Assembly (NCBI GenBank): GCA_964036665.1
Contig: OZ038530.1
Location: 1,178,001-1,242,000, forward strand
Direction of reading: 5' to 3'
Source: Gordius sp. MW1
Taxonomy: Eukaryota > Nematomorpha > Gordioida > Gordea > Gordiidae
Length of the DNA stretch: 64,000 nucleotides
A program made the translations under genes and the position numbers. The first letter of the stretch is position 1. Each line of letters starts with the position of its first letter. Below the pieces are notes generated by a model. The model was not told where the DNA came from. It ran no database searches and saw only the letters and a list, made by a program, of their open reading frames with translations. Below are positions 22,652 to 35,200 of this stretch, in pieces.

Positions 22652-22819
22652 TTAAGAAAGTAACCGAATACTTCTTTGTTTTTTAAAGGCGTACTCCTTC
22701 ATCGCCATATCTAGATATTCTTCAGTAGGAAGGTCAGCCCCTTCTATAGATATTCTCATACAGTGGTCTAAAGATATCTCCCCTAGCCTGTTTCTTAATG
22801 CAACCATAATTCGGTTCAT
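22652..22819 (-). pseudogene. hAT transposase C-terminal fragment, copy 4
   Basis: Same 55-codon frame, ending at TAA 22652-22654. Confidence 0.8.
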
Positions 22820-23015
22820 TGCACTAAAGTAAGGGATAAAACAAGAGTTTTTCTTAATTCAGTCCCATCTTTACCTATTACAAACAAACATATTCATGCC
22901 TTATTTATTATTTTATATAAACACAAATACCCATAGTATTCCCCAAACATATCTTCTCGCCTATTTCTAATTCAAAATCAAATAGATAAAAAAGATATTT
23001 TATCTATATCAGAAT

Positions 23016-23141
23016 TTAAATGCATGACAGATAATTATCATTAGTTATAAACATTATTTTGTGTGTATAAATGTAAATACCATCTTTTTTATTTTGACAA
23101 TCTATGGAATAAACCAGTTTCTCCACAGAATTATCCTCACC
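23016..23141 (-). pseudogene. Duplicated N-terminal exon remnant, copy 4
   Basis: Equivalent of 3632-3757; same frame and stop. Confidence 0.55.
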
Positions 23142-23210
23142 TTTTCATAATACATAATTGATTAGACAAAAAAGATCTTTTTTATATGCTTGCAAGCAAA
23201 TTATAATTAG

Positions 23211-23447
23211 TTAATATACATTTAAAATGACCAATATTTTGTTAGTAATATAAATATAAATACCATCCTTTTCATTATAACATTGAATGGAACAAACCAG
23301 AGTTTTTTCTACAGAACAATTATTCATATCTTCACCTGTTGCATAATTAAAATTATTCCAAATTAAATCATATTTACCATCCTTTTTATTAGACTTTTCC
23401 TTTTTACTAAAGTAGTGTAAAAGAGTACTTTTATATTTACCAGACAT
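23211..23447 (-). pseudogene. N-terminal-like transposase frame, copy 4 (78 codons)
   Basis: Identical in translation to the other three copies. Confidence 0.55.
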
Positions 23448-23884
23448 CTATCTGCAATTCAAAAAAAACATAGAATGTATTATTTATAATAATTCTTTTT
23501 AAGTTTATAAGTAAGATAGTGATTTAATAATTCTAAAAGCATTTATTTATGTTTAGTTACCTATTGATATATTAAAGATAATTTGTAACTTTCAAGATTG
23601 TAAATTTACGGTTCACAGATGTTAAAAAATGATGTCTATGAATGATTTCCACCTGATCTGTAAAAAAATTTAATTTCGCCAATTTTATATTTTTTATTGA
23701 CAAATTAAAATAATTTATTGAATTTCAATTTTAGCCTAAGCCTATTATTAATATAATTTATGACTTCATGGTGGAACCTCAGTTAATGTTCATGCTTCCT
23801 TCAATCAAAACTCTCCGGGGGGGTATTTGAAACTCCCCGGGGGGGGGTATTACCCCCCCGGGCTCCCCTCTGAAAGAAACCCTG

Positions 23885-25670
23885 CAACGGGCGGACAACG
23901 GACGGACAACGGACGGACAACGGACATACAACGGGCGGACAACGTGCGGACAACGGAAGGACAACGGGCGGACAACGGACGGACAACGGAAGGACATCAG
24001 ACGGACAACGGACGGACAACGGAAGGACAACAAAAGGACATCAGACGGACAACGAACGGACAACGAACGGAAAACGAACGGACAACGAACGGACAACGAA
24101 CGGACAACGGACAGACAACAAAAGGACATCAGACGGACAACGGACGTACAACGAACGGACAACGGCCGGACAACGGACGGACAACGAACGGACAACGAAC
24201 GGACAACGGAAGGACAACGGAAGGACAACGGACGGACAACGGGCGGACTACGGAAGGACAACGGGCGGACAACAAAAGGACATCAGACGGACAACGGATG
24301 GACAACGAACGGACAACGGACGGACAACGGACGGACAACGGGCGGACAACAAAAGGACATCAGACGGACAACGGACGGACAACGGGCGGACAAAGGACGG
24401 ACAACGGACGGACAACAGACATAGGGCGGACAACGTGCGGACAACGGAAGGACAACGGGCGGACAACGGACGGACAACGGAAGGACATCAGACGGACAAC
24501 GGACGGACAACGGAAGGACAACAAAAGGACATCAGACGGACAACGAACGGACAACGAAAGGACAACGAACGGACAACGAACGGACAACGAACGGACAACG
24601 AACGGACAACGGACGGACAACAAAAGGACATCAGACGGACAAGGGACGGACAACGAACGGACAACGGACGGACAACGGACGGACAACGGGCGGACAACGA
24701 ACGGACAACGTAGGGACAACGGACGGACAACGGACGGACAACGGAAGGACAACGGACGGACAACGGAAGGACAACGGGCGGACAACGGGCGGACAACGGA
24801 CGGACAACGAACGAACAACGAACGGACAACGAACGGACAACGGACAGACAACAAAAGGACATCTGACGGACAACGGAAGGACAACGGACGGACAACGGAC
24901 GGACAACGGACGGACAACGGAAGGACAACGGGCGGACAACGGACGGACAACGGACGGACAACGGAAGGACATCAGACGGACAACGGACGGACAACGGAAG
25001 GACAACGGGCGGACAACGGGCGCACAACGGACGGACAACGGAAGGACATCAGACGGACAAGGGACGGACAACGGATGGACAACGGAAGGACATCAGACGG
25101 ACAACGGACGGACAACGGAAGGACAACAAAAGGACATCAGACGGACAACGGACGGACAACAAAAGGACATCAGACGGACAACGGACGGACAACGGAAGGA
25201 CAACGGACGGACAACGGAAGGACAACGGAAGGACAACGGGCGGACAACGAACGGACAACGAACGGACAACGGACGGACAACGGACGGACAACGGAAGGAC
25301 AACGGACGGACAACGGAAGGACAACGGGCGGACAACGGGCGGACAACGGACGGACAACGAACGGACAACGAACGGACAACGAACGGACAACGGACAGACA
25401 ACAAAAGGACATCTGACGGACAACGGAAGGACAACGGACGGACAACGGACGGACAACGGACGGACAACGGACGGACAACGGAAGGACAACGGGCGGACAA
25501 CGGACGGACAACGGACGGACAACGGAAGGACATCAGACGGACAACGGACGGACAACGGAAGGACAACGGAAGGACAACGGAAGGACAACGAACGGACAAC
25601 GAACGGACAACGGACGGACAACGGACGGACAACAGACGGACAACGGGCGGACAACGGACGGACAACGGAC
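23885..25670 (+). repeat. 11-bp minisatellite array, block 10
   Basis: Close relative of block 7 (same GGAAAACGAAC and GGCCGGAC variants), with small unit gains and losses. An irregular GGACAACAGACATAGGGC junction near 24410-24428 breaks the register. Confidence 0.96.
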
Positions 25671-26159
25671 GTAGCCAGCGGACGGCCAAAAAGTCATATT
25701 ATCAACAGAATACTCTCACGGATTCAAACTTGTTGCCTCCTGACGGACAACGGACGGTCCGTCGTCCCTCCGTTGTCCGTCCGTCCTCCGTCCGTCCTCC
25801 CTCCGTCGTCTCTCCGTCATCCGTCCGTCGTCCCTCTGTCGTCCCTCCGTCGTCCCTCTGTCGTCCCTCCGTCGTCCCTCCGTGCTATGCAATTTATTAA
25901 ATTTTTTTATCAAAAAATATTTTTTTCGACCTCAAAATTTTTTCAATTTTTTTGTAACACCATATAGGCCTCATGAAAATTTTCGATATCAGAGGTGAAT
26001 TCCGACAAAAAAAATTTTTTCGACTTGAAAATTTTTTAAATTTTTTTGTTCAACCATATAGGCTTCGTGAAAATTTCAGCGGACGGCTAAAAAGTCATAT
26101 TATCAATGTTATTAACAAGAACAGAATACTCTCCGGGATTCAAACTTGTAGCCTCCTGA
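25671..26159 (+). repeat. Core module 6, short form (489 bp)
   Basis: Short AT-rich part; 33 bp longer than core 4 because of extra units in the inverted block. Confidence 0.9.
25757..25882 (-). repeat. Inverted minisatellite block of core 6 (126 bp)
   Basis: 93-bp form plus three 11-bp units, including a repeated CTCTGTCGTCC variant and one CGTCATCCGTC change. Confidence 0.85.
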
Positions 26160-27685
26160 TGGACAACGGACGGACAACGGAAGGACATCAGACGGACAAG
26201 GGACGGACAACGGAAGGACAACGGAAGGACATCAGACGGACAACGGACGGACAACGGAAGGACATCAGATGGACAAGGGACGGACAACGGATGGACAACG
26301 GAAGGACATCAGACGGACAACGGACGGACAACGGAAGGACAACAAAAGGACATCAGACGGACAACGGACGGACAACAAAAGGACATCAGACGGACAACGG
26401 ACGGACAACGGAAGGACAACGGACGGACAACGGACATAGGGCGGACAACGTGCGGACAACGGAAGGACAACGGGCGGACAACGGACGGACAACGGAAGGA
26501 CATCAGACGGACAACGGACGGACAACGGAAGGACAACAAAAGGACATCAGACGGACAACGAACGGACAACGAAAGGACAACGAACGGACAACGAACGGAC
26601 AACGAACGGACAACGAACGGACAACGGACGGACAACAAAAGGACATCAGACGGACAAGGGACGGACAACGAACGGACAACGGACGGACAACGGACGGACA
26701 ACGGGCGGACAACGAACGGACAACGAACGGACAACGGACGGACAACGGACGGACAACGGAAGGACAACGGACGGACAACGGGCGGACAACGGGCGGACAA
26801 CGGGCGGACAACGGACGGACAACGAACGGACAACGAACGGACAACGGACAGACAACAAAAGGACATCTGACGGACAACGGAAGGACAACGGACGGACAAC
26901 GGACGGACAACGGACGGACAACGGACGGACAACGGAAGGACAACGGGCGGACAACGGACGGACAACGGACGGACAACGGAAGGACATCAGACTGACAACG
27001 GACGGACAACGGAAGGACAACGGGCGGACAACGGGCGCACAACGGACGGACAACGGAAGGACATCAGACGGACAAGGGACGGACAACGGATGGACAACGG
27101 AAGGACATCAGACGGACAACGGACGGACAACGGAAGGACAACAAAAGGACATCAGACGGACAACGGACGGACAACAAAAGGACATCAGACGGACAACGGA
27201 CGGACAACGGAAGGACAACGGACGGACAACGGAAGGACAACGGAAGGACAACGGGCGGACAACGAACGGACAACGAACGGACAACGGACGGACAACGGAC
27301 GGACAACGGAAGGACAACGGACATACAACGGAAGGACAACGGGCGGACAACGGGCGGACAACGGACGGACAACGAACGGACAACGAACGGACAACGAACG
27401 GACAACGGACAGACAACAAAAGGACATCTGACGGACAACGGAAGGACAACGGACGGACAACGGACGGACAACGGACGGACAACGGACGGACAACGGAAGG
27501 ACAACGGGCGGACAACGGACGGACAACGGACGGACAACGGAAGGACATCAGACGGACAACGGACGGACAACGGAAGGACAACGGAAGGACAACGGAAGGA
27601 CAACGAACGGACAACGAACGGACAACGGACGGACAACGGACGGACAACAGACGGACAACGGGCGGACAACGGACGGACAACGGAC
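26160..27685 (+). repeat. 11-bp minisatellite array, block 11
   Basis: Starts like the blocks after other cores, then switches near 26434 (GGACATAGGGC) into sequence resembling the interior of block 10, suggesting a past exchange between arrays. Confidence 0.96.
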
Positions 27686-28152
27686 GTAGCCAGCGGACGG
27701 CCAAAAAGTCATATTATCAACAGAATACTCTCACGGATTCAAACTTGTTGCCTCCTGACGGACAACGGACGGTCCGTCGTCCCTCCGTTGTCCGTCCGTC
27801 CTCCGTCCGTCCTCCCTCCGTCGTCTCTCCGTCGTCCGTCCGTCGTCCCTCTGTCGTCCCTCCGTCGTCCCTCCGTGCTATGCAATTTATTAAATTTTTT
27901 TATCAAAAAATATTTTTTTCGACCTCAAAATTTTTTCAATTTTTTTGTAACACCATATAGGCCTCATGAAAATTTTCGATATCAGAGGTGAATTCCGACA
28001 AAAAAAATTTTTTCGACTTGAAAATTTTTTAAATTTTTTTGTTCAACCATATAGGCTTCGTGAAAATTTCAGCGGACGGCTAAAAAGTCATATTATCAAT
28101 GTTATTAACAAGAACAGAATACTCTCCGGGATTCAAACTTGTAGCCTCCTGA
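27686..28152 (+). repeat. Core module 7, short form (467 bp)
   Basis: Short AT-rich part, with one extra 11-bp unit in the inverted block. Confidence 0.9.
27772..27875 (-). repeat. Inverted minisatellite block of core 7 (104 bp)
   Basis: 93-bp form plus one unit (extra CGTCCTCCGTC near the left side). Confidence 0.85.
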
Positions 28153-28791
28153 TGGACAACGGACGGACAACGGAAGGACATCAGACGGACAAGGGACGGA
28201 CAACAAACGGACAACGGAAGGACATCAGACGGACAACGGACGGACAACGGAAGGACATCAGATGGACAAGGGACGGACAACGGATGGACAACGGAAGGAC
28301 ATCAGACGGACAACGGACGGACAACGGAAGGACAACAAAAGGACATCAGACGGACAACGGACGGACAACAAAAGGACATCAGACGGACAACGGACGGACA
28401 ACGGACGGACAACGGAAGGACAACGGACGGACAACGGAAGGACAACGGGCGGACAACGGGCGGACAACGGACGGACAACGAACGGACAACGAACGGACAA
28501 CGAACGGACAACGGACAGACAACAAAAGGACATCTGACGGACAACGGAAGGACAACGGACGGACAACGGACGGACAACGGACGGACAACGGACGGACAAC
28601 GGAAGGACAACGGGCGGACAACGGACGGACAACGGACGGACAACGGAAGGACATCAGACGGACAACGGACGGACAACGGAAGGACAACGGAAGCACAACG
28701 GAAGGACAACGAACGGACAACGAACGGACAACGGACGGACAACGGACGGACAACAGACGGACAACGTACGGACAACGGACGGACAACGGAC
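28153..28791 (+). repeat. 11-bp minisatellite array, block 12 (shortest, 639 bp)
   Basis: Only about 58 units between cores 7 and 8. It looks like the start of block 11 joined to the end of block 11, consistent with an internal deletion by unequal exchange. Confidence 0.96.
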
Positions 28792-29258
28792 GTAGCCAGC
28801 GGACGGCCAAAAAGTCATATTATCAACAGAATACTCTCACGGATTCAAACTTGTTGCCTCCTGACGGACAACGGACGGTCCGTCGTCCCTCCGTTGTCCG
28901 TCCGTCCTCCGTCCGTCCTCCCTCCGTCGTCTCTCCGTCGTCCGTCCGTCGTCCCTCTGTCGTCCCTCCGTCGTCCCTCCGTGCTATGCAATTTATTAAA
29001 TTTTTTTATCAAAAAATATTTTTTTCGACCTCAAAATTTTTTCAATTTTTTTGTAACACCATATAGGCCTCATGAAAATTTTCGATATCAGAGGTGAATT
29101 CCGACAAAAAAAATTTTTTCGACTTGAAAATTTTTTAAATTTTTTTGTTCAACCATATAGGCTTCGTGAAAATTTCAGCGGACGGCTAAAAAGTCATATT
29201 ATCAATGTTATTAACAAGAACAGAATACTCTCCGGGATTCAAACTTGTAGCCTCCTGA
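28792..29258 (+). repeat. Core module 8, short form (467 bp)
   Basis: Same length and layout as core 7. Confidence 0.9.
28878..28981 (-). repeat. Inverted minisatellite block of core 8 (104 bp)
   Basis: Same unit order as core 7. Confidence 0.85.
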
Positions 29259-31778
29259 TGGACAACGGACGGACAACGGAAGGACATCAGACGGACAAGG
29301 GACGGACAACGGACGGACAACGGAAGGACATCAGACGGACAACGGACGGACAACGGAAGGACATCAGATGGACAAGGGACGGACAACGGATGGACAACGG
29401 AAGGACATCAGACGGACAACGGACGGACAACGGAAGGACAACAAAAGGACATCAGACGGACAACGGACGGACAACAAAAGGACATCAGACGGACAACGGA
29501 CGGACAACGGAAGGACAACGGACGGACAACGGAAGGACAACGGAAGGACAACGGGCGGACAACGAACGGACAACGAACGGACAACGGACGGACAACGGAA
29601 GGACAACGGACGGACAACGGAAGGACAACGGAAGGACAACGGGCGGACAACGGACGGACAACGGAAGGACAACGGGCGGACATCAGACGGACAACGGAAG
29701 TACAACGGAAGGACAACGGAAGGACAACGGGCGGACAACGGACGGACAACGGAAGGACATCAGACGGACAACGAACGGACAACGGAAGGACAACAAAAGG
29801 ACATCAGACGGACAACGAACGGACAACGAACGGACAACGAACGGACAACGGACGGACAACAAAAGGACATCAGATGGACAAAGAACGGACAACGGAAGGA
29901 CAACGGGCGGACAACGGACGGACAACAAAAGGACATCAGACGGACAACGGAAGGACAACGGACGGACAAAGGAAGGAGAACGGACGGACAATGGGCGGAC
30001 AACGGACAGACAACGGACGGACAACGGACGGACAACGGAAGGACAACGGACGGACAACGGACGGACAACGGAAGGACATTAGACGGACAAGGGACGGACA
30101 ACGGACGGACAACGGAAGGACATCAGACGGACAACGGACGGACAACGGAAGGACATCAGACGGACAAGGGACGGACAACGGATGGACAACGGAAGGACAT
30201 CAGACGGACAACGGAAGGACAACGGACGGACAACGGACGGACAACGGAAGGACAACGGGCGGACAACGGACGGACAACGGAAGGACATCAGACGGACAAC
30301 GAACGGACAACGGAAGGACAACAAAAGGACATCAGACGGACAAGGGACGGACAACGAACGGACAACGGACGGACAACGGACGGACAACAAAAGGACAACG
30401 GAAGGACAACGGAAGGACAACGGACGGACAACGGAAGGACAACGGGCGGACAACGGACGGACAACGGAAGGACATCAGACGGACAACGAACGGACAACGA
30501 ACGGACAACGGACGGACAACAAAAGGACATCAGACGCACAAGGGACGGACAACGAACGGACAACGGACGGACAACGGACGGACAACAAAAGGACATCAGA
30601 CGGACAACGGACGGACAACGGAAGGACAACGGAAGGACATCAGACGGACAACGGACGGACAACCGAAGGACAACGGACGGACAACGGACGGACAACGGAA
30701 GGACAACGGAAGGACAACGGACGGACAACGGACGGACAACAAAAGGACATCAGACGGACAACGGAAGGACAACGAACGGACAATGGAAGGACAACGGAAG
30801 GACAACGGACGGACAACGGACGGACAACGGAAGGACAACGGGCGGACAACGGACGGACAACGGACGGACAACGGACGGACAACGGAAGGACATCAGAGGG
30901 ACAACGGACGGACAACGGAAGGACAACGGGCGGACAACGGACGGACAACGGACGGACAACGGAAGGACATCAGACGGACAACGGACGGACAACGGAAGGA
31001 CAACGGAAGGACAACGGGCGGACAACGGACGGACAACGGACGGACAACGGAAGGACATCAGACGGACAAGGGACGGACAACGGACGGACAACGGAAGGAC
31101 ATCAGACGGACAACGGACGGACAACGGAAGGACATCAGACGGACAAGGGACGGACAACGGATGGACAACGGAAGGACATCAGACGGACAACGGACGGACA
31201 ACGGAAGGACAACGGACGGACAACGGACGGACAACGGAAGGACAACGGAAGGACAACGGACGGACAACGGACGGACAACAAAAGGACATCAGACGGACAA
31301 CGGAAGGACAACGGACGGACAACGGACGGACAACGGACGGACAACGGGCGGACAACGGGCGGACAACGGAAGGACAACGGAAGGACAACGGGCGGACAAC
31401 GGACGGACAACGGACGGACAACAAAAGGACATCAGACGGACAACGGAAGGACAACGGACGGACAACGGACGGACAACGGGCGGACAATGGGCGGACAACA
31501 AAAGGACATCTGACGGACAACGGACGGACAACGGACGGACAACGGGCGGACAAATGACGGACAACGGAAGGACAACAAAAGGACATCAGACGGACAACGG
31601 ACGGACAACAAAAGGACATCAGACGGACAACGGAAGGACATCAGACGGACAAGGGACGGACAACGGAAGGACAACGGAAGGACAACGGAAGGACAACGAA
31701 CGGACAACGAACGGACAACGGACGGAACACGGACGGACAACAGACGGACAACGGGCGGACAACGGACGGACAACGGAC
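29259..31778 (+). repeat. 11-bp minisatellite array, block 13
   Basis: About 2.4 kb of this block recurs almost unchanged at the start of block 15 (offset 9,637 bp). It contains GGACAAATGAC near 31551 and a GGAACACGGAC variant near 31723. Confidence 0.96.
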
Positions 31779-32234
31779 GTAGCCAGCGGACGGCCAAAAA
31801 GTCATATTATCAACAGAATACTCTCACGGATTCAAACTTGTTGCCTCCTGACGGACAACGGACGGTCCGTCGTCCCTCCGTTGTCCGTCCGTCCTCCCTC
31901 CGTCGTCTCTCCGTCGTCCGTCCGTCGTCCCTCTGTCGTCCCTCCGTCGTCCCTCCGTGCTATGCAATTTATTAAATTTTTTTATCAAAAAATATTTTTT
32001 TCGACCTCAAAATTTTTTCAATTTTTTTGTAACACCATATAGGCCTCATGAAAATTTTCGATATCAGAGGTGAATTCCGACAAAAAAAATTTTTTCGACT
32101 TGAAAATTTTTTAAATTTTTTTGTTCAACCATATAGGCTTCGTGAAAATTTCAGCGGACGGCTAAAAAGTCATATTATCAATGTTATTAACAAGAACAGA
32201 ATACTCTCCGGGATTCAAACTTGTAGCCTCCTGA
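31779..32234 (+). repeat. Core module 9, short form (456 bp)
   Basis: Standard short core with no extra units; same layout as cores 10 to 12. Confidence 0.9.
31865..31957 (-). repeat. Inverted minisatellite block of core 9
   Basis: 93-bp form with the CTCTGTCGTCC variant. Confidence 0.85.
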
Positions 32235-35200
32235 TGGACAACGGACGGACAACGGAAGGACATCAGACGGACAAGGGACGGACAACGGACGGACAACGGA
32301 AGGACATCAGACGGACAACGGACGGACAACGGAAGGACATCAGATGGACAAGGGACGGACAACGGATGGACAACGGAAGGACATCAGACGGACAACGGAC
32401 GGACAACGGAAGGACAACAAAAGGACATCAGACGGACAACGGACGGACAACAAAAGGACATCAGACGGACAACGGACGGACAACGGAAGGACAACGGACG
32501 GACAACGGAAGGACAACGGAAGGACAACGGGCGGACAACGAACGGACAACGAACGGACAACGGACGGACAACGGAAGGACAACGGACGGACAACGGAAGG
32601 ACAACGGAAGGACAACGGGCGGACAACGGACGGACAACGGAAGGACAACGGGCGGACATCAGACGGACAACGGAAGTACAACGGAAGGACAACGGAAGGA
32701 CAACGGGCGGACAACGGACGGACAACGGAAGGACATCAGACGGACAACGAACGGACAACGGAAGGACAACAAAAGGACATCAGACGGACAACGAACGGAC
32801 AACGAACGGACAACGAACGGACAACGGACGGACAACAAAAGGACATCAGATGGACAAAGAACGGACAACGGAAGGACAACGGGCGGACAACGGACGGACA
32901 ACAAAAGGACATCAGACGGACAACGGAAGGACAACGGACGGACAACGGAAGGAGAACGGACGGACAATGGGCGGACAACGGACAGACAACGGACGGACAA
33001 CGGACGGACAACGGAAGGACAACGGACGGACAACGGACGGACAACGGAAGGACATTAGACGGACAAGGGACGGACAACGGACGGACAACGGAAGGACATC
33101 AGACGGACAACGGACGGACAACGGAAGGACATCAGACGGACAAGGGACGGACAACGGATGGACAACGGAAGGACATCAGACGGACAACGGAAGGACAACG
33201 GACGGACAACGGACGGACAACGGACGGACAACGGAAGGACAACGGGCGGACAACGGACGGACAACGGAAGGACATCAGACGGACAACGAACGGACAACGG
33301 AAGGACAACAAAAGGACATCAGACGGACAAGGGACGGACAACGAACGGACAACGAACGGACAACGGACGGACAACAAAAGGACAACGGAAGGACAACGGA
33401 AGGACAACGGACGGACAACGGAAGGACAACGGAAGGACAACGGACGGACAACAAAAGGACATCAGACGGACAACGAACGGACAACGAACGGACAACGGAC
33501 GGACAACAAAAGGACATCAGACGCACAAGGGACGGACAACGAACGGACAACGGACGGACAACGGACGGACAACAAAAGGACATCAGACGGACAACGGACG
33601 GACAACGGAAGGACAACGGAAGGACATCAGACGGACAACGGACGGACAACGGAAGGACAACGGAAGGACAACAAAAGGACATCAGACGGACAACGAACGG
33701 ACAACGAACGGACAACGAACGGACAACGGACGGACAACAAAAGGACATCAGACGGACAAGGGACGGACAACGAACGGACAACGGACGGACAACGGACGGA
33801 CAACAAAAGGACATCAGACGGACAACGGACGGACAACGGAAGGACAACGGACGGACAACGGAAGGACAACGGACGGACAACGGACGGACAACGGACGGAC
33901 AACGGAAGGACAACGGAAGGACAACGGGCGGACAACGGACGGACAACGAACGGACAACGAACGGACAACGAACGGACAACGGACAGACAACAAAAGGACA
34001 TCAGACGGACAACGGACGGACAACAGGCGGACTTCAGACGGACAACGGAAGGACAACGGACGGACAACGAACGGACAACGAACGGACAACGAACGGACAA
34101 CGGACAGACAACAAAAGGACAACGGACGGACAACGGACGGACAACAAAAGGACATCAGACGGACAAGGGACGGACAAAGAACGGACAACGGACGGACAAC
34201 GGACGGACAACAAAAGGACATCAGACGGACAACGGGCGGACAACGGACGGACAACGGACGGACAACGGAAGGACAACGGAAGGACAACGGGCGGACAACG
34301 GACGGACAACGGAAGGACATCAGACGGACAACGAACGGACAACGGAAGGACAACAAAAGGACATCAGACGGACAACGAACGGACAACGAACGGACAACGA
34401 ACGGACAACGGACGGACAACAAAAGGACATCAGACGGACAAGGGACGGACAACGAACGGACAACGGACGGACAACGGACGGACAACAAAAGGACATCAGA
34501 CGGACAACGGACGAACAACGGAAGGACAACGGACGGACAACGGAAGGACAACGGACGGACAACGGACGGACAACGGACGGACAACGGGCGGACAAGGGAC
34601 GGACAACGGATGGACAACGGAAGGACATCAGATGGACAACGGACGGACAACGGAAGGACAACAAAAGGACATCAGACGGACAACGGACGGACAACAAAAG
34701 GACATCAGACGGACAACGGACGGACAACGGAAGGACAACGGACGGACAACGGAAGGACAACGGAAGGACAACGGACGGACAACGGAAGGACAACGGACAT
34801 ACAACGAATGGACAACGGACGGACAACGGACGGACAACAGGCGGACTTCAGACGGGCAACGGAAGGACAACGGACGGACAACGGACGGACAACGGACGGA
34901 CAACGGACGGACAACGGACGGACAACAAAAGGACATCAGACGGACAACGGAAGGACAACGAACGGACAACGGAAGGACAACGGAAGGACAACGGACGGAC
35001 AACGGACGGACAACGGAAGGACAACGGGCGGACAACGGACGGACAACGGACGGACAACGGACGGACAACGGAAGGACATCAGAGGGACAACGGACGGACA
35101 ACGGGCGGACAACGGACGGACAACGGACGGACAACGGAAGGACATCAGACGGACAACGGACGGACAACGGAAGGACAACGGAAGGACAACGGGCGGACAA

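Larger units (their letters stand above)
22458..23884 (-). mobile_element. hAT-like non-autonomous DNA transposon, copy 4 (1,427 bp)
   Basis: Inverted repeats are at 22458-22472 and 23870-23884. The left flank is CATCAGAC and the right flank CAACGGGC, as in copy 3. It shares the copy 3 diagnostic bases. This is the last transposon in the window; none occurs in the remaining 40 kb. Confidence 0.86.
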
